The notes beneath the pieces were generated by a model. It saw nothing but the letters and a program-made list of their open reading frames with translations. It was not told where the DNA came from and ran no database searches. A stretch of 64,000 nucleotides of DNA from the NCBI GenBank assembly GCA_963693285.1, contig OY848925.1, positions 5,744,932 through 5,808,931 on the forward strand, read 5' to 3'. This document shows positions 1 to 23,800 of this stretch, in pieces. This DNA is from Xestospongia muta (taxonomy: Eukaryota; Porifera; Demospongiae; Haplosclerida; Petrosiidae). Position 1 is the stretch's first letter; each line of letters begins with the position of its first letter. Both the position numbers and the translations under genes were made by a program.

Positions 1-61
1 ACATGACATGTAACGTTAAAAAGCAACTCAATGATGTTGACTTTCTCCTTTTAGTTTTCAG

Positions 62-13727
<13,666 letters not shown>

Positions 13728-15272
13728 TGTTGTTAGTTGTAATAATCTCTATAGAGTTTACTGAAGTTACGTTAGCAAGAGAATGCATTTTTATTAAATG
13801 TTTTATTTATATTCTGTTTATTGTTTGAGAGAATTCATTAATTAAATTGTTCCCTTATCCAACTTGTCTTACAAACAGTGGTGGTTACTCTACGTTATTA
13901 TATATATAATATCTATGTATGTATTTACTTAAATTTATGTTGTTGTACTGAACATCATATCATACCTACCTACAAATTTTGCTCACTTTTGCATGTGCAT
14001 ATCAATTAAGACTAACTGTCCCATGATTATTAGTAATATTAAATTAAATGGTTATGTCATCAAGCAAACTTTGTTGCTCAGCCTAACGACTTAATACTCT
14101 ACATTAAAACGATGTCCATGTGACTAATAAAGGTGCGTATCATGTCAGTCATACATATATATTATAATGGATAATATAACGTGAGTTGATTGATAATATT
14201 GTTGCACATGTTAAGATATTGTTAGTATAAACATGCCGTGTATACTCACTTATATATTATGTGTTTATATAACCTATACAAAGGTATTAGTCAACATTGC
14301 ATGATAGACGCGATCATTAAATGACTTTACACCTTTATCTGTGATTGGGATATGAGTAAAGATTTGGCCTCAATAATGAATAATTGCACACTACTAATCT
14401 ACAATCAGGTGACTTAAAGTATCTTAAAGGAAAAAAGAGAAATGACACAAGTGTTAACGAGGATAACAAACTGATATAGAAGGTAACAAAGCATTCTATA
14501 TCACACACATCATGGCACAAGACAAATCAATAACCTTGTTAGCTTTCCTCAAGTGTATATGTATATCATGTAATCTCAAAGGTCCTCCGATATATGCAAA
14601 GACTGTTGGGTAGCTGTATGAAGTTATGATTGAAATACCTCTCATTAAATGTACCTAATATCAATAGACAATGAATTAGCTGATGTCCATGCTCTTCCAG
14701 CTGCACACTCAACATTTTTGGTACCGAATTAACGACATGTATATCAACTTGAATACTAATACTTAACCCTTTAGCAATAAGCATAGCCAGCTGCATGGAC
14801 TGCAGACAAATTCATTTGTCTATATACAAATGTTTAATATCTATTAAAATGAACATGTTATTTCAATCACCCAATTTGTAATTTGTGTGGGTGGATTACT
14901 ACGTAATTATTGAAGTTACTTTTTGCTTTATATCACTGACCATTAATATGCACTGCCTGGCATTGCAATGGTCTCAAACAGCAGCATATGATATTCAAAA
15001 TGTTTCTTCCTCATTTAAACTATATTATATATGTATACTCATTGTTTTATTATATTTTAGCACGTTAAAACAAATAACAGAATAATATACAATCAATATA
15101 TTATAAGATAATTAATTATATCCATCATTTTATTATGTATCTTGGCTTTTAAACAAATTACAAAATTATTATATATAATTATATTAATAATGCAGAAAAA
15201 TAAGGCCTAAATTGAATACACAATTAGTTTGCCAAAAATGTTCTTTTGCTTTCTTTTGTATGTAGAACTTCA
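13728..15272. other. Intergenic region, AT rich
   Basis: No convincing gene. The segment at about 14440-14580 (near-repeat of a block with cAtCACACACAT and a terminal TATATCATGTAATCTCA) is a diverged copy of a dispersed unit that recurs at about 17520-17700, 18310-18490, 23020-23180, 35005-35170 and 46855-47020, always near MWTIVE-family genes. Short open frames here show no domain. Confidence 0.55.
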
Positions 15273-15584
15273 TTAGAATGGTTTTAGGTTACCAGTTATA
15301 TTGTTACCTTGTCCACCAGTAGCTGTAAAAGTATTATCTTTGTTAAAAGTCAGTGTGACCTGGCCTTCTCCTTGATATTTAAAACGCTGACCATTCATAT
15401 CAATCTCCCAAGTACTTGCGCCCCATCCAACGTCAAGAAGTTCTAAGACACCTTTGTTTAAGACAAGGATATGATAACTCGCTCCCTTGGGTCCACATCG
15501 AACACCTACAATATCTCCACCACCACAGAGTAATATCTCTTGCTTAGGTGATGTATTATTATTCAATTCCACAATGGTCCACAT
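15273..15584 (-). CDS. Single-domain MWTIVE-family protein (103 aa), copy 1
   Basis: Intronless frame encoding a 103-residue protein of unknown fold. It consists only of the domain that forms the first 100 residues of the ART-fusion proteins further along the window: start MWTIVELNNNTSP, a GGGDIVGVR segment, NKGVLELLDVGWG, WEIDMNGQRFKYQGEGQVTL, and a final GNNITGNL. Alternating hydrophobic pattern and Gly/Asn turns suggest a small beta-sandwich or barrel (inference). No signal peptide. The TATA box is on the minus strand at 15635-15642, about 50 bp upstream of the ATG, and three phased TGACATCA sites lie above it. It is divergent to its sister gene at 16683. I do not recognise the family. Confidence 0.78.
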   Translation of the reverse strand: MWTIVELNNNTSPKQEILLCGGGDIVGVRCGPKGASYHILVLNKGVLELLDVGWGASTWEIDMNGQRFKYQGEGQVTLTFNKDNTFTATGGQGNNITGNLKPF

Positions 15585-15634
15585 CTTGATCCGTTAGATT
15601 GCAATGGGGCTGATAAGTCACTGAACTAGCTACA

Positions 15635-15642
15635 TTTATATA
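15635..15642 (-). promoter_or_regulatory. TATA box (TATATAAA) of the 15273-15584 gene
   Basis: TATATAAA on the minus strand, about 50 bp before the start codon. The same motif at the same distance precedes the sister gene on the plus strand. Confidence 0.8.
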
Positions 15643-15654
15643 AACTTTAGTCTA

Positions 15655-15682
15655 TGATGTCACGTGATGTCATGTGATGTCA
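15655..15682 (-). promoter_or_regulatory. Three TGACATCA sites at 10-bp spacing
   Basis: TGATGTCA on the plus strand (TGACATCA on the gene strand) at 15655-15662, 15665-15672 and 15675-15682, an exact 10-bp period. The motif is one base from the CRE/ATF palindrome TGACGTCA. A CACGTG E-box lies at 15661-15666. Confidence 0.72.
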
Positions 15683-15689
15683 TCAGATA

Positions 15690-16560
15690 ACTCGGTACAC
15701 TTATACAAAAGACATTGTACTAATAATAACTATTATTAAAATTAAATTAATTATATTGCAGTTAGGTGAATATATTGTAATTAGTAATAGGGAACTCTAC
15801 AGTACCATAATTATATTAAGTTTGGTTTATTAATTTAGCTACTATGGTATATATCATAACCCTTACATATTGGGTCTCTTTTAACTCCTTGGAAACACTC
15901 ATTAAGTTTAAAATGAGCCCTTTCCAATTTGATTATACATATTGTGTAACAAATCACTTTATTAAAGAAACATTCCAACTTACACAACAGAGACATCCAA
16001 AAGCACAAACAAGTGGCCTTTATATATAAATGTACAAATAACTAGAAGGATCTAGAAAATACTACTGGAATAGAAAGAACTAGAAATACATAATAGTGTA
16101 AAGGACAGGAAATAGAGCTAAGGTGTCTTTCAATTGTTATATAAATTCTTGGTTGTCATCACATCGAGATTTGGCTTAAAGTTTATATAATATTCTTTTC
16201 TATAAAGTCGACTCAAAGTGCTCAAAGTCAATTGTATTATATTTTAATATTGTTTCAAGCAAGCAAAGTGAGATTACTATTTTTGGCACAGTTCAATTGA
16301 ACTCTAATATATCATGCTAGGTTGCAAGGATAATGAATGTTTGGGTAGCTTAATTGTGTATGAGGAAAGTGAACTACGTTGCCTTGTGTCACAGTGTGTG
16401 TGATATAGGATATAATGAGGATATAACAATGTGTTTTTGGGTAGATTAATTGTGTATGAGGAAAGTGAACTACGTTGCCTTGTGTCACATAATATTCACA
16501 TAACTGTAATATAGTTAATTAATCTTAATTAAATTATAGTTGTAGTTATTATACTAGGAT
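15690..16560. other. Spacer between the two divergent MWTIVE genes
   Basis: AT-rich noncoding DNA. It holds a short local direct duplication of the block TGTATGAGGAAAGTGAAC TA at about 16358 and 16452 (unit about 94 bp). No gene seen. Confidence 0.6.
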
Positions 16561-16575
16561 GTCTCGTCTAGTGTA

Positions 16576-16615
16576 TGAGTCATCAGATGACATCAGATGA
16601 CATCAGATGACATCA
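16576..16615 (+). promoter_or_regulatory. AP-1-like site plus three phased TGACATCA sites
   Basis: TGAGTCA (canonical AP-1 core) at 16576-16582 followed by TGACATCA at 16588-16595, 16598-16605 and 16608-16615, again an exact 10-bp period. The TATA box begins 11 bp later. It is the counterpart of the array at 15655-15682, so the arrangement was present before or kept since duplication. Confidence 0.72.
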
Positions 16616-16625
16616 GATGGACTAA

Positions 16626-16633
16626 TATATAAA
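16626..16633 (+). promoter_or_regulatory. TATA box (TATATAAA) of the 16683-16991 gene
   Basis: TATATAAA, 50 bp before the ATG at 16683. Sequence between TATA and ATG aligns with the inverted copy upstream of 15584. Confidence 0.8.
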
Positions 16634-16682
16634 CTCATCTAGTTAAGTGATTTATCAGATCACTGCAACCTATTTGATCAAG

Positions 16683-16991
16683 ATGTGGACCATTATCGAA
16701 TGTAACAATAACACTTCTCCTCATCACCATCTATACATCGTTGGTGGTGGAGATATTGTAGGTGTCGAACGTGGACCAAAAGGAGCAAGTTATCGTCTCG
16801 TTGTCATAAACAAAGGGGCTTTGGACCTTCTAGATGTTGGATGGGGCACAAGTACTTGGGAGATTGATATGAATGGTCAGCGCTTTAAATATCACGGAGG
16901 AGGTGAGGTCACACTGACTTTTAACAGCAATGGTACTTTCACAGCTACTGGACAAGGTAACAATATTACTGGGAACTTGAAACCTTGTTAA
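16683..16991 (+). CDS. Single-domain MWTIVE-family protein (102 aa), copy 2
   Basis: Intronless sister of the gene at 15273-15584, head to head with it. I choose the ATG at 16683 (MWTIIECNNNTSP) rather than an ATG-like codon 36 bp upstream, because all family members start MWTI and the TATA box lies 50 bp before it. Conserved blocks: GGGDIVGVERGPKGASYRLV, NKGALDLLDVGWGTSTWEID, FKYHGGGEVTLTF, GNNITGNL. It differs from copy 1 by about a fifth of residues, so this is an older duplication than the 12-kb array. Cytosolic or unconventionally secreted (no signal peptide). Function unknown. Confidence 0.8.
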   Translation: MWTIIECNNNTSPHHHLYIVGGGDIVGVERGPKGASYRLVVINKGALDLLDVGWGTSTWEIDMNGQRFKYHGGGEVTLTFNSNGTFTATGQGNNITGNLKPC

Positions 16992-16999
16992 GCAAAGAA

Positions 17000-18724
17000 A
17001 CATTGCTGGCTAACTGTGGCTTTCTACCATGCAGAATAAATGTTAATATCAGACTCTGGTATTATTAAATTAAATAATCAATAGAATGTAACTCAATTTA
17101 GGCCTTTATTTCACTCATTTTAATCAATATTGTAAAATATAACTTTGTCTCTTGTTTAATAAATTAAGATTTAATAAAACAATAGATTAAACAACAAAAG
17201 TAAAATAAAAAATTGACATCAAATTTTATAATATATATATATAATATATATATATACAGGGAATATTTTATTAATTTAACTAACATACTGTCTAAAACAT
17301 GTTGAACTTGTTAACATTATGCCAGACATGCACAATGACTGCATGATGGACATAAATTTAGCAAATATATAGTAACTTACCTTTCAAATTACAAATTGTG
17401 ATCAATCTAAATAACAAAGATTTATATTATAATATACAATGTCATGTCAATAATATATATGTGTGTGTGCAAATAAATTTGTCTGCAGTCAATGGCTGAT
17501 ATTGTGTAATCATGTGACTTAATGAAAATAAACTTCAAGATGAAGAGATGGAGAAATGACATGATTGTTAGTGAGAAAAACAAAATGATAATGTTAGTAG
17601 GAAACAAAACACAGTGTTATATCCTTATTGTATCCTATATTACACACATGGTGCACGCATGATGCAAACCTTTATGTATATCAATCATGTAATCTCAGTT
17701 GTTAAACTATATAGCTGAGGTGCAGTCCATGCTAGATAAATATCACTAATATGATAGCAATTTTTGTTTAATTCTGGCGATTTCAATTTGTTTTTAAACA
17801 ACTGGTTCTGACAATGGTCTCAAGGATCAATCAACCAAATTTGAGCAAAGGCTATCCTAGACCCTATATCAGGAGGAGAACAGAGAGCAAAAAATATCTC
17901 TTCAGGTTTTCCAAAAACAAGAGATGAACAACTTAGATAATAGCAGATCTACAGCTGCTTCTTCAAACAGATTTGAAGCCAGACCAGAGTTAAGTACAAG
18001 AAAAGCAGCTGCCTCCAATTGTCCTAGTACCAGAGCATACAAAGTCAGAGGTAACAGTTGACTCAGTAATACCTGTAGATAAATTGATCATGATGAGAAT
18101 ATATATTCAATAACCTTCAGAGCTGAACATGAGCAAGCAACATTGAAGAGATGCTACCTTTCAAATTACAAATTGTGATTGATCTTAATAACCCATTCAT
18201 TCATTATTCACTGATATTACAAAGATGTATATTATAATATACAATGTCATGTCAATAATGTATATGTGTATGTGCAAATAAATTTGTCTGCAGTCATTGG
18301 CATAGTGTGATTTAATGAAAGTAAAGTGCGAGATGAAGAGATGGAGAAATGACATAAGTGTTAGTGAGGAAACAAACTGATAAATGTCAGTAGGAAACAA
18401 GCACAATGTTATATCCTCATTGTATCCTATATCACACACATGGTGCATGATGATGCAAACCTTTATATATGTATATCATGTAATCTCAGTTGTTAAACTG
18501 TATAGCTGAAGTACAGTCCATGCTCACTAATATAATAGCAATTTTTGTTTAATTCAAGCAAGTTTTTCCTATCCTTATGTAATGAAACAGTGAATATATA
18601 CCCAAAATCAGTTGATTATATAATATGTTAATGAATATTGAATAACAAAAGTAAAGTACAATGTACTGGAAAATATACTGGATGTACCAAACAATAGTTA
18701 TTAGGTATTATAAGAGCCTGTATA
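17000..18724. other. Intergenic region with dispersed repeats and a coding-like relic
   Basis: Two copies of a dispersed block, about 17400-17720 and about 18165-18530, roughly 80 percent alike by eye. Between them, about 17800-18060 on the plus strand reads open for some 85 codons (Glu/Gln/Arg-rich, then SNRFEARPELSTRKAAA), without a recognisable domain and ending in stops; it could be a retroelement relic. A perfect AT palindrome (TATATATATA) lies near 17231-17258. Confidence 0.45.
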
Positions 18725-19936
18725 TTAGCCTGTATTTTGCATGGTGAAAACCCACACATCTTTGCCAGAAATGGTCTGTTCCTCAACATTTTGAATGAGG
18801 AACTGACTGCCAGGAGCAAACGTATACTCATCCTTGGCAGGATCATCTGAAAGAGGAGTAATGTATGATGCATTAGCCCACGAAATCGCTCCTGAAGGTG
18901 GATTAACTACCAATAAGATACCATTGGAGTATTGCAAGGCAGTATCTTGACTGCTAGTAAAGCTTAGGATACCCTTTGAAGTGATGGTATTACCAACTTG
19001 GAAAACAGTACTCAAAGCTTCGTTGAATGGCATCTCAAGAGGGTCAGTAGTTGGACCAGCATTGCCAGGAAATTCCAAGAATTCTGGAGCAAAACGATCA
19101 AGACCCAAGTTGCTAATATCAGGCTGTCCACTAAAGATTTGTGGTATATTGTGAGTGCTTGTACGTGGCATAGAGTAGAAGGCAATGGTGTTGAGGTTAT
19201 TTTGAGCTTCATTAAAAGCATAGAGTTCATAGTGATTTTGCTCCAACTGTTCAGCTACATCTTCCTCACTGCTTGCTGGAACCATTAAAAGAGAGTGCAT
19301 AAAATCTTCATTTTGAGGTGTAAAAGGTGGCCAATCAGACGTCCAAATAACATTAGCAATTGTTGGTTGATCCAGTGGCTTGCCTTGAACTCCTGTGTAA
19401 CGAAAGACCTTAATGATTACATTTCGGAAAAAACTTGGAGAAGTCCAATCGTATACACAGTAGGACAAAATCCTACTATCAGTGGAGCCTGCAAATGGGA
19501 AGTATAAATTTCCAGCCTCTGTTATCTCTTCATCGGTTTTTCCTGGAGCATCAGGTATATTCTGGTATGGGACTAACTTTATCTCCATCATTGCTTTAAG
19601 GAGTGCAATGTCAACTTCAGAGATGGGTAGCAGAGGAAGCAGGTTCCCAGTGATGTTATTACCTTGTCCAGTAGCTGCAAAAGTACCATCATTGTTAAAA
19701 GTAAGTGTCACCTGACCTTCTCCTTGATACTTAAAGCGACTTCCATTAATGTCAATCTCCCAACTACTTGTGCCCCATCCAACATCAACAAGATCCAAGA
19801 ACCCTTTGTTAACGACAATGATACGATAACTTGATCCCTCTGGTCCACGTCGGACACCTACAATAACTCCTCCACCACTGAGGAGAATCTGTTGTTGAGG
19901 AGAAGTATTATTGATAACTTCAACTATTGTCCACAT
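18725..19936 (-). CDS. MWTIVE domain-ADP-ribosyltransferase-like fusion, subtype 1, copy 1 (403 aa)
   Basis: Intronless gene. Residues 1-99 are the MWTIVE domain; about 105-250 is a linker/insert domain rich in Trp/Pro (YDWTSPSFF, WPPFTPQNEDF); about 250-403 resembles the eukaryotic R-S-E class of mono-ADP-ribosyltransferases. A candidate NAD-binding Arg is R258 in YSMPRTS, the Ser motif is FTSSQD (S328), and the catalytic-loop segment is KDEYTFAPGSQF with E370, followed by DVWVF. The first Glu of the usual ExE motif is Lys here. I choose the ATG at 19936 since every paralogue starts MWTIVEV; a frame extension to 20029 runs through the TATA box (minus strand 19980-19987) and is not used. Would transfer ADP-ribose from NAD to an unknown target if active. 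Assignment to ART is by motif order only. Confidence 0.78.
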   Translation of the reverse strand: MWTIVEVINNTSPQQQILLSGGGVIVGVRRGPEGSSYRIIVVNKGFLDLVDVGWGTSSWEIDINGSRFKYQGEGQVTLTFNNDGTFAATGQGNNITGNLLPLLPISEVDIALLKAMMEIKLVPYQNIPDAPGKTDEEITEAGNLYFPFAGSTDSRILSYCVYDWTSPSFFRNVIIKVFRYTGVQGKPLDQPTIANVIWTSDWPPFTPQNEDFMHSLLMVPASSEEDVAEQLEQNHYELYAFNEAQNNLNTIAFYSMPRTSTHNIPQIFSGQPDISNLGLDRFAPEFLEFPGNAGPTTDPLEMPFNEALSTVFQVGNTITSKGILSFTSSQDTALQYSNGILLVVNPPSGAISWANASYITPLSDDPAKDEYTFAPGSQFLIQNVEEQTISGKDVWVFTMQNTG

Positions 19937-19979
19937 TGTGTGATTAGCTAAGATTGCAAAAATCAATGAACTGACTACG

Positions 19980-19987
19980 TTTATATA
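19980..19987 (-). promoter_or_regulatory. TATA box (TATATAAA) of the 18725-19936 gene
   Basis: TATATAAA on the minus strand, 44 bp before the ATG. The same position is kept in the paralogue at 48517-48524. Confidence 0.78.
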
Positions 19988-20060
19988 ATGTCCACTAGCT
20001 GTCTTATTAATATCTATATAACACCTCAATTGTGTTGTGGAAGTAATTATAAACTCATCA

Positions 20061-20529
20061 GGTGACCTTGATTATATTGTAGACTAGTGAATGTAAGTGA
20101 ACATGGTATCATTTTGGTGACCTTTAATTACAATAGACTGATGAATGTAAGGAGTGTGGTGTTATTTTGGTGACCTATAGTTACAATAGACTGATGGATG
20201 TAAGTGAACATGGTATCATTTTGGTGACCTATAGTTACAATAGACTGATGAATGTAAGGAGTGTGGTGTTATTTTGGTGACCTATAGTTACAATAGACTG
20301 ATGGATGTAAGTGAACATGGTATCATTTTGGTGACCTATAGTTACAATAGACTGATGGATGTAAGTGAACATGGCATCATTTTGGTGACCTTCAATTACA
20401 ATAGACTGATGAATGTAAGGAGTGTGGTGTTATTTTGGTGACCTATAGTTACAATAGACTGATGGATGTAAGTGAACATGGCATCATTTTAGTGACCTAT
20501 GGTTACACTAGACTGATGAATGTAGGTGA
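20061..20529. repeat. Minisatellite, alternating 52/55-bp units with GGTGACC
   Basis: About nine tandem units of the form GGTGACCTATAGTTACAATA, GACTGATGRATGTAAG, then either TGAACATGGTATCATTTT or GAGTGTGGTGTTATTTT. The two end types partly alternate, which implies a two-unit (about 107 bp) higher-order repeat. It lies between the divergent promoters of the ART gene at 18725-19936 and the PLD gene. A related single unit occurs at about 23280-23320. Confidence 0.93.
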
Positions 20530-20877
20530 GCTAGTACATCTTCGGCTAAATTATCTAAACATTTAGGCTACATTGATCTACTGTTCTATTTGCACTCCAT
20601 GCAGATATCTCATTGGCTTGTGACTGTGCAAGGCTGAGAGTGGCCTAGGGGAGAATATATTCACAACTATAGTTCAACAGATCATGTCTAGCATATAGAG
20701 AATAATGAAAACTTGTAATTGACGAAAGTGTTAGTGCATAGAAGATAAAAAAGTCTTACTAACTTTCCACAAGTGCACTTTTTTCCCTGGGAGGTGGGGA
20801 CCTGGGGAAGAGATTGCTCAAGATCAACCACGCCCACATAACTACTTGTCAGCCACACCTCCTCACTTTTGTTTATT

Positions 20878-23800
20878 ATGGAGGGAAAGGTAAGTGTGCT
20901 AAACTACGTGTACAATATGATATGTACCTACTCTAGATTCAAGATGAGAGGCCACTTCTTCCTTCAACACTATACTCACCTCGTTCTACTTTTCAGAAAA
21001 GAAGATTCAAAGTTACTTGTTGGTGTATTGTTTTGCTGACATGGGTAGTAATCATGAGTGGTATTATTGCAGCTGGTATAACCATCCCTCTTTTTGTAAC
21101 GAAGTCATCCTCAGAACAGGCTTTAAAAGAAGTTTGTGGATCTTCTTGCATGTGAGTATCACATGACCAACATTGTTAAAAGTCTTTTGATCACATGACT
21201 ATTAGGTTGAGTATTGTTGAGAGTATTCCAGAAAATCTTACTTACCCTGAGGGATCTCCTTCACATCTTTCCACTTATGAAGCATGGATGTTTCTATTGC
21301 AAAATGCAACGAAAACAGTGGACATTGCTTCCTATTATTGGGTCCTAAGAGGTACTTCTGATGTCAATGACATCACAGATAAGCAGGTATTTAGCTAACT
21401 ATGCAACTAGGTACCTTGTCTCTTTCTCCCTGCTATTATCTCTCTATATTTTTCCCTTCCTTACAAGGGTTCTGAAGTCTATGATGAACTAATAAAGGTG
21501 CATTCTCGAGGGGTACATATTCGTGTTGTACAGACCTCTCCAGAAGGAGGTTTCTCTGATAATGATTCTCTTGTATTAGCTAATGATGGGATAATTGAAT
21601 TACGAAATATTAACATCACTGCTTTAATTGGAGCAGGAATATTACACACTAAATTATGGATTGTTGACGGAGAACATTTCTATGTTGGCTCTGCCAATAT
21701 GGATTGGAGATCCCTTACTCAAGTGAGTCTTTTCTCGACTTGTCCATATAGTTTAATCTTATATTTGACTAGGTCAAAGAATTGGGTTTATTTGGAAGGA
21801 ATTGTGATTGCCTAGCCCGAGATGCTAAAAAGATCTTTGATGTTTACTGGCAGCTTGCAGGAAACTGTTCCTCTTCTCAAGTTCCTTCTGTCTGGCCAAT
21901 GGATTTATATGCAGACTACAATATGAGTTTTCCAGCTACTTTGTCTGTCAATGGATCTAAAGCTAAAATATTCTGGGCGGTAAGTGTAGTACAGGTGGCA
22001 ATAATTATTATTGTGGCAATTTTGCCAAATTAAACCCTCTAAATCAGAATATTGTTAGAATTAAATAGTCAAATTTAAATGTGTGCTAAATACTACTTTG
22101 AGAGCAATTTGCCAATTTTTTTCCTTTCCCAATTAATGTCCTATATAGTATACACTTTGTGATGTTGAAAACCCTTTCTAAGGTACACTGTAACACTATA
22201 AGATACACTGCTATATCACTTTCAAGCCACTGGTGAAGGGATGACCTCTATATTTAGGAGACACTACTTCAGCATACCACTGTACTCTTAGTATGTCCCA
22301 ATGTCTTGTATAAAGAGGTTTTGCTGTGGTAAGTAGATCACAACCATCAGATATAAGGTACATTTCTTTATAATATTCATGTCAGTTATCTGAGTATATT
22401 CTTGGCTGTTGGCTATATAGTATTGTCATGTATGTGCAAGAACCATGTTCAATTAGACAGTCGCTTTTAAAGGCATCTATAGAAAAAAACTAAAAGGGTA
22501 ATATTAAGAATTTTTTACAATTTATAAACACAACCATTCATAATGTTGAACTGAAACTAAAACGATACATTGTTATTGGTACCTCATTGCAAATTATTCA
22601 ACAATAGCCATTAATTTAAATACCCACACATCTTTATCAGAGATTAATTCTTTTTTAACTTGTTGGATGAGAAATTTGCTACCAGGGACAAAAGTGTACT
22701 CGTTTTTCTTTGGATCGTCTGGTAGGGGAGTGATGTATGATGCATTTGTCCATAAGATAGCATTTGGAGGTGGACTAACCACCAATAAGATACCATTTGA
22801 ATATTGCATAGTATAGTCTTGGTATTCAGTAAAACTCATGACACTTTTTGTTGTGATGGTGTTACCAACTTTAAAAACAGTTGTCAAAGCTTTTTGGAAT
22901 GGCAGTTCAAATGATGCACCAACTGGGCCTTTATTATTAGGAAATTCCAAAAACTCTGCCGCGAAATGATTTAGGCCTAGATTGCTAATATCAGGCTGTC
23001 CACTGTAAAGTGTGAGATGAAGAGACGGGGAAATGACATCAGTACTAGTGAGGAGGAAACAAACTGATAATGTTAGTAGGAAACAAGCACAATGTTATAT
23101 CCTCATTGTATCCTATATCACACAATACACATGATGCATGATCCAAACCTTGTCAACTTTCCACTTGTATATCACATAGTCCTAGTCCCAGTAATCATAA
23201 TAGTATTATGTTTACATTTTGCATATACAACCTGTATAATCATGTATTAGTTAATTCAACCAATTAATTTTTACAGTGTGAACTGGTAAATGTAAGCGAG
23301 CATGGTGTCATTTTGGTTATTATATGCCAGTCATTAAAGGCATCCATTTTCTATCAGAAAAAATTGATCATATAATCAGAATGTATGTTGTAGACTAGTT
23401 GTATATATTATGTAAATTGTACCTTAATTATTTCCTCTATTATAATATAAGATTATAATCTTTCTCTTTAAAATTGTCTATAATTGTCAAAAAACCTTTC
23501 CCTGTTACTGTAACAATGTCATTATTATTTCAGTATAAACACCTTAGCTATAGTTAAGTCTTCTCATCTATAGTAATGTCTTTTAATTGTTACAATAGAT
23601 TTAAAATAACATGTTATATAATTTAAAAAAAAACAGTATTATAACTTGTGTTGTATATACATAATACATATATGGCGACAAACTACTACAGCAAAAAACT
23701 AAGACTAAAATAATACATTGTTATTGGTAGCTCATTGCAAGTTATTCAACAATAGCAATTAACGTAAACACCCACACATCTTTATCAGAGATTAATTCTT

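Noticed and set aside
18998..19715. Plus-strand open frames opposite the ART gene
   Set aside because: They are shadows of the conserved minus-strand frame; no domain and no separate promoter.
19937..20029. 31-codon N-terminal extension of the ART gene at 18725
   Set aside because: It runs through the TATA box and is absent from all paralogues, which start MWTIVEV.
21498..21510. Possible splice donor AAAGGTGCAT inside PLD exon 4
   Set aside because: The frame continues through it with conserved PLD sequence to the HKD motif.
22594..23005. Second functional ART gene in the PLD intron
   Set aside because: Only the last third is present, with a breakpoint shared by two other relics.
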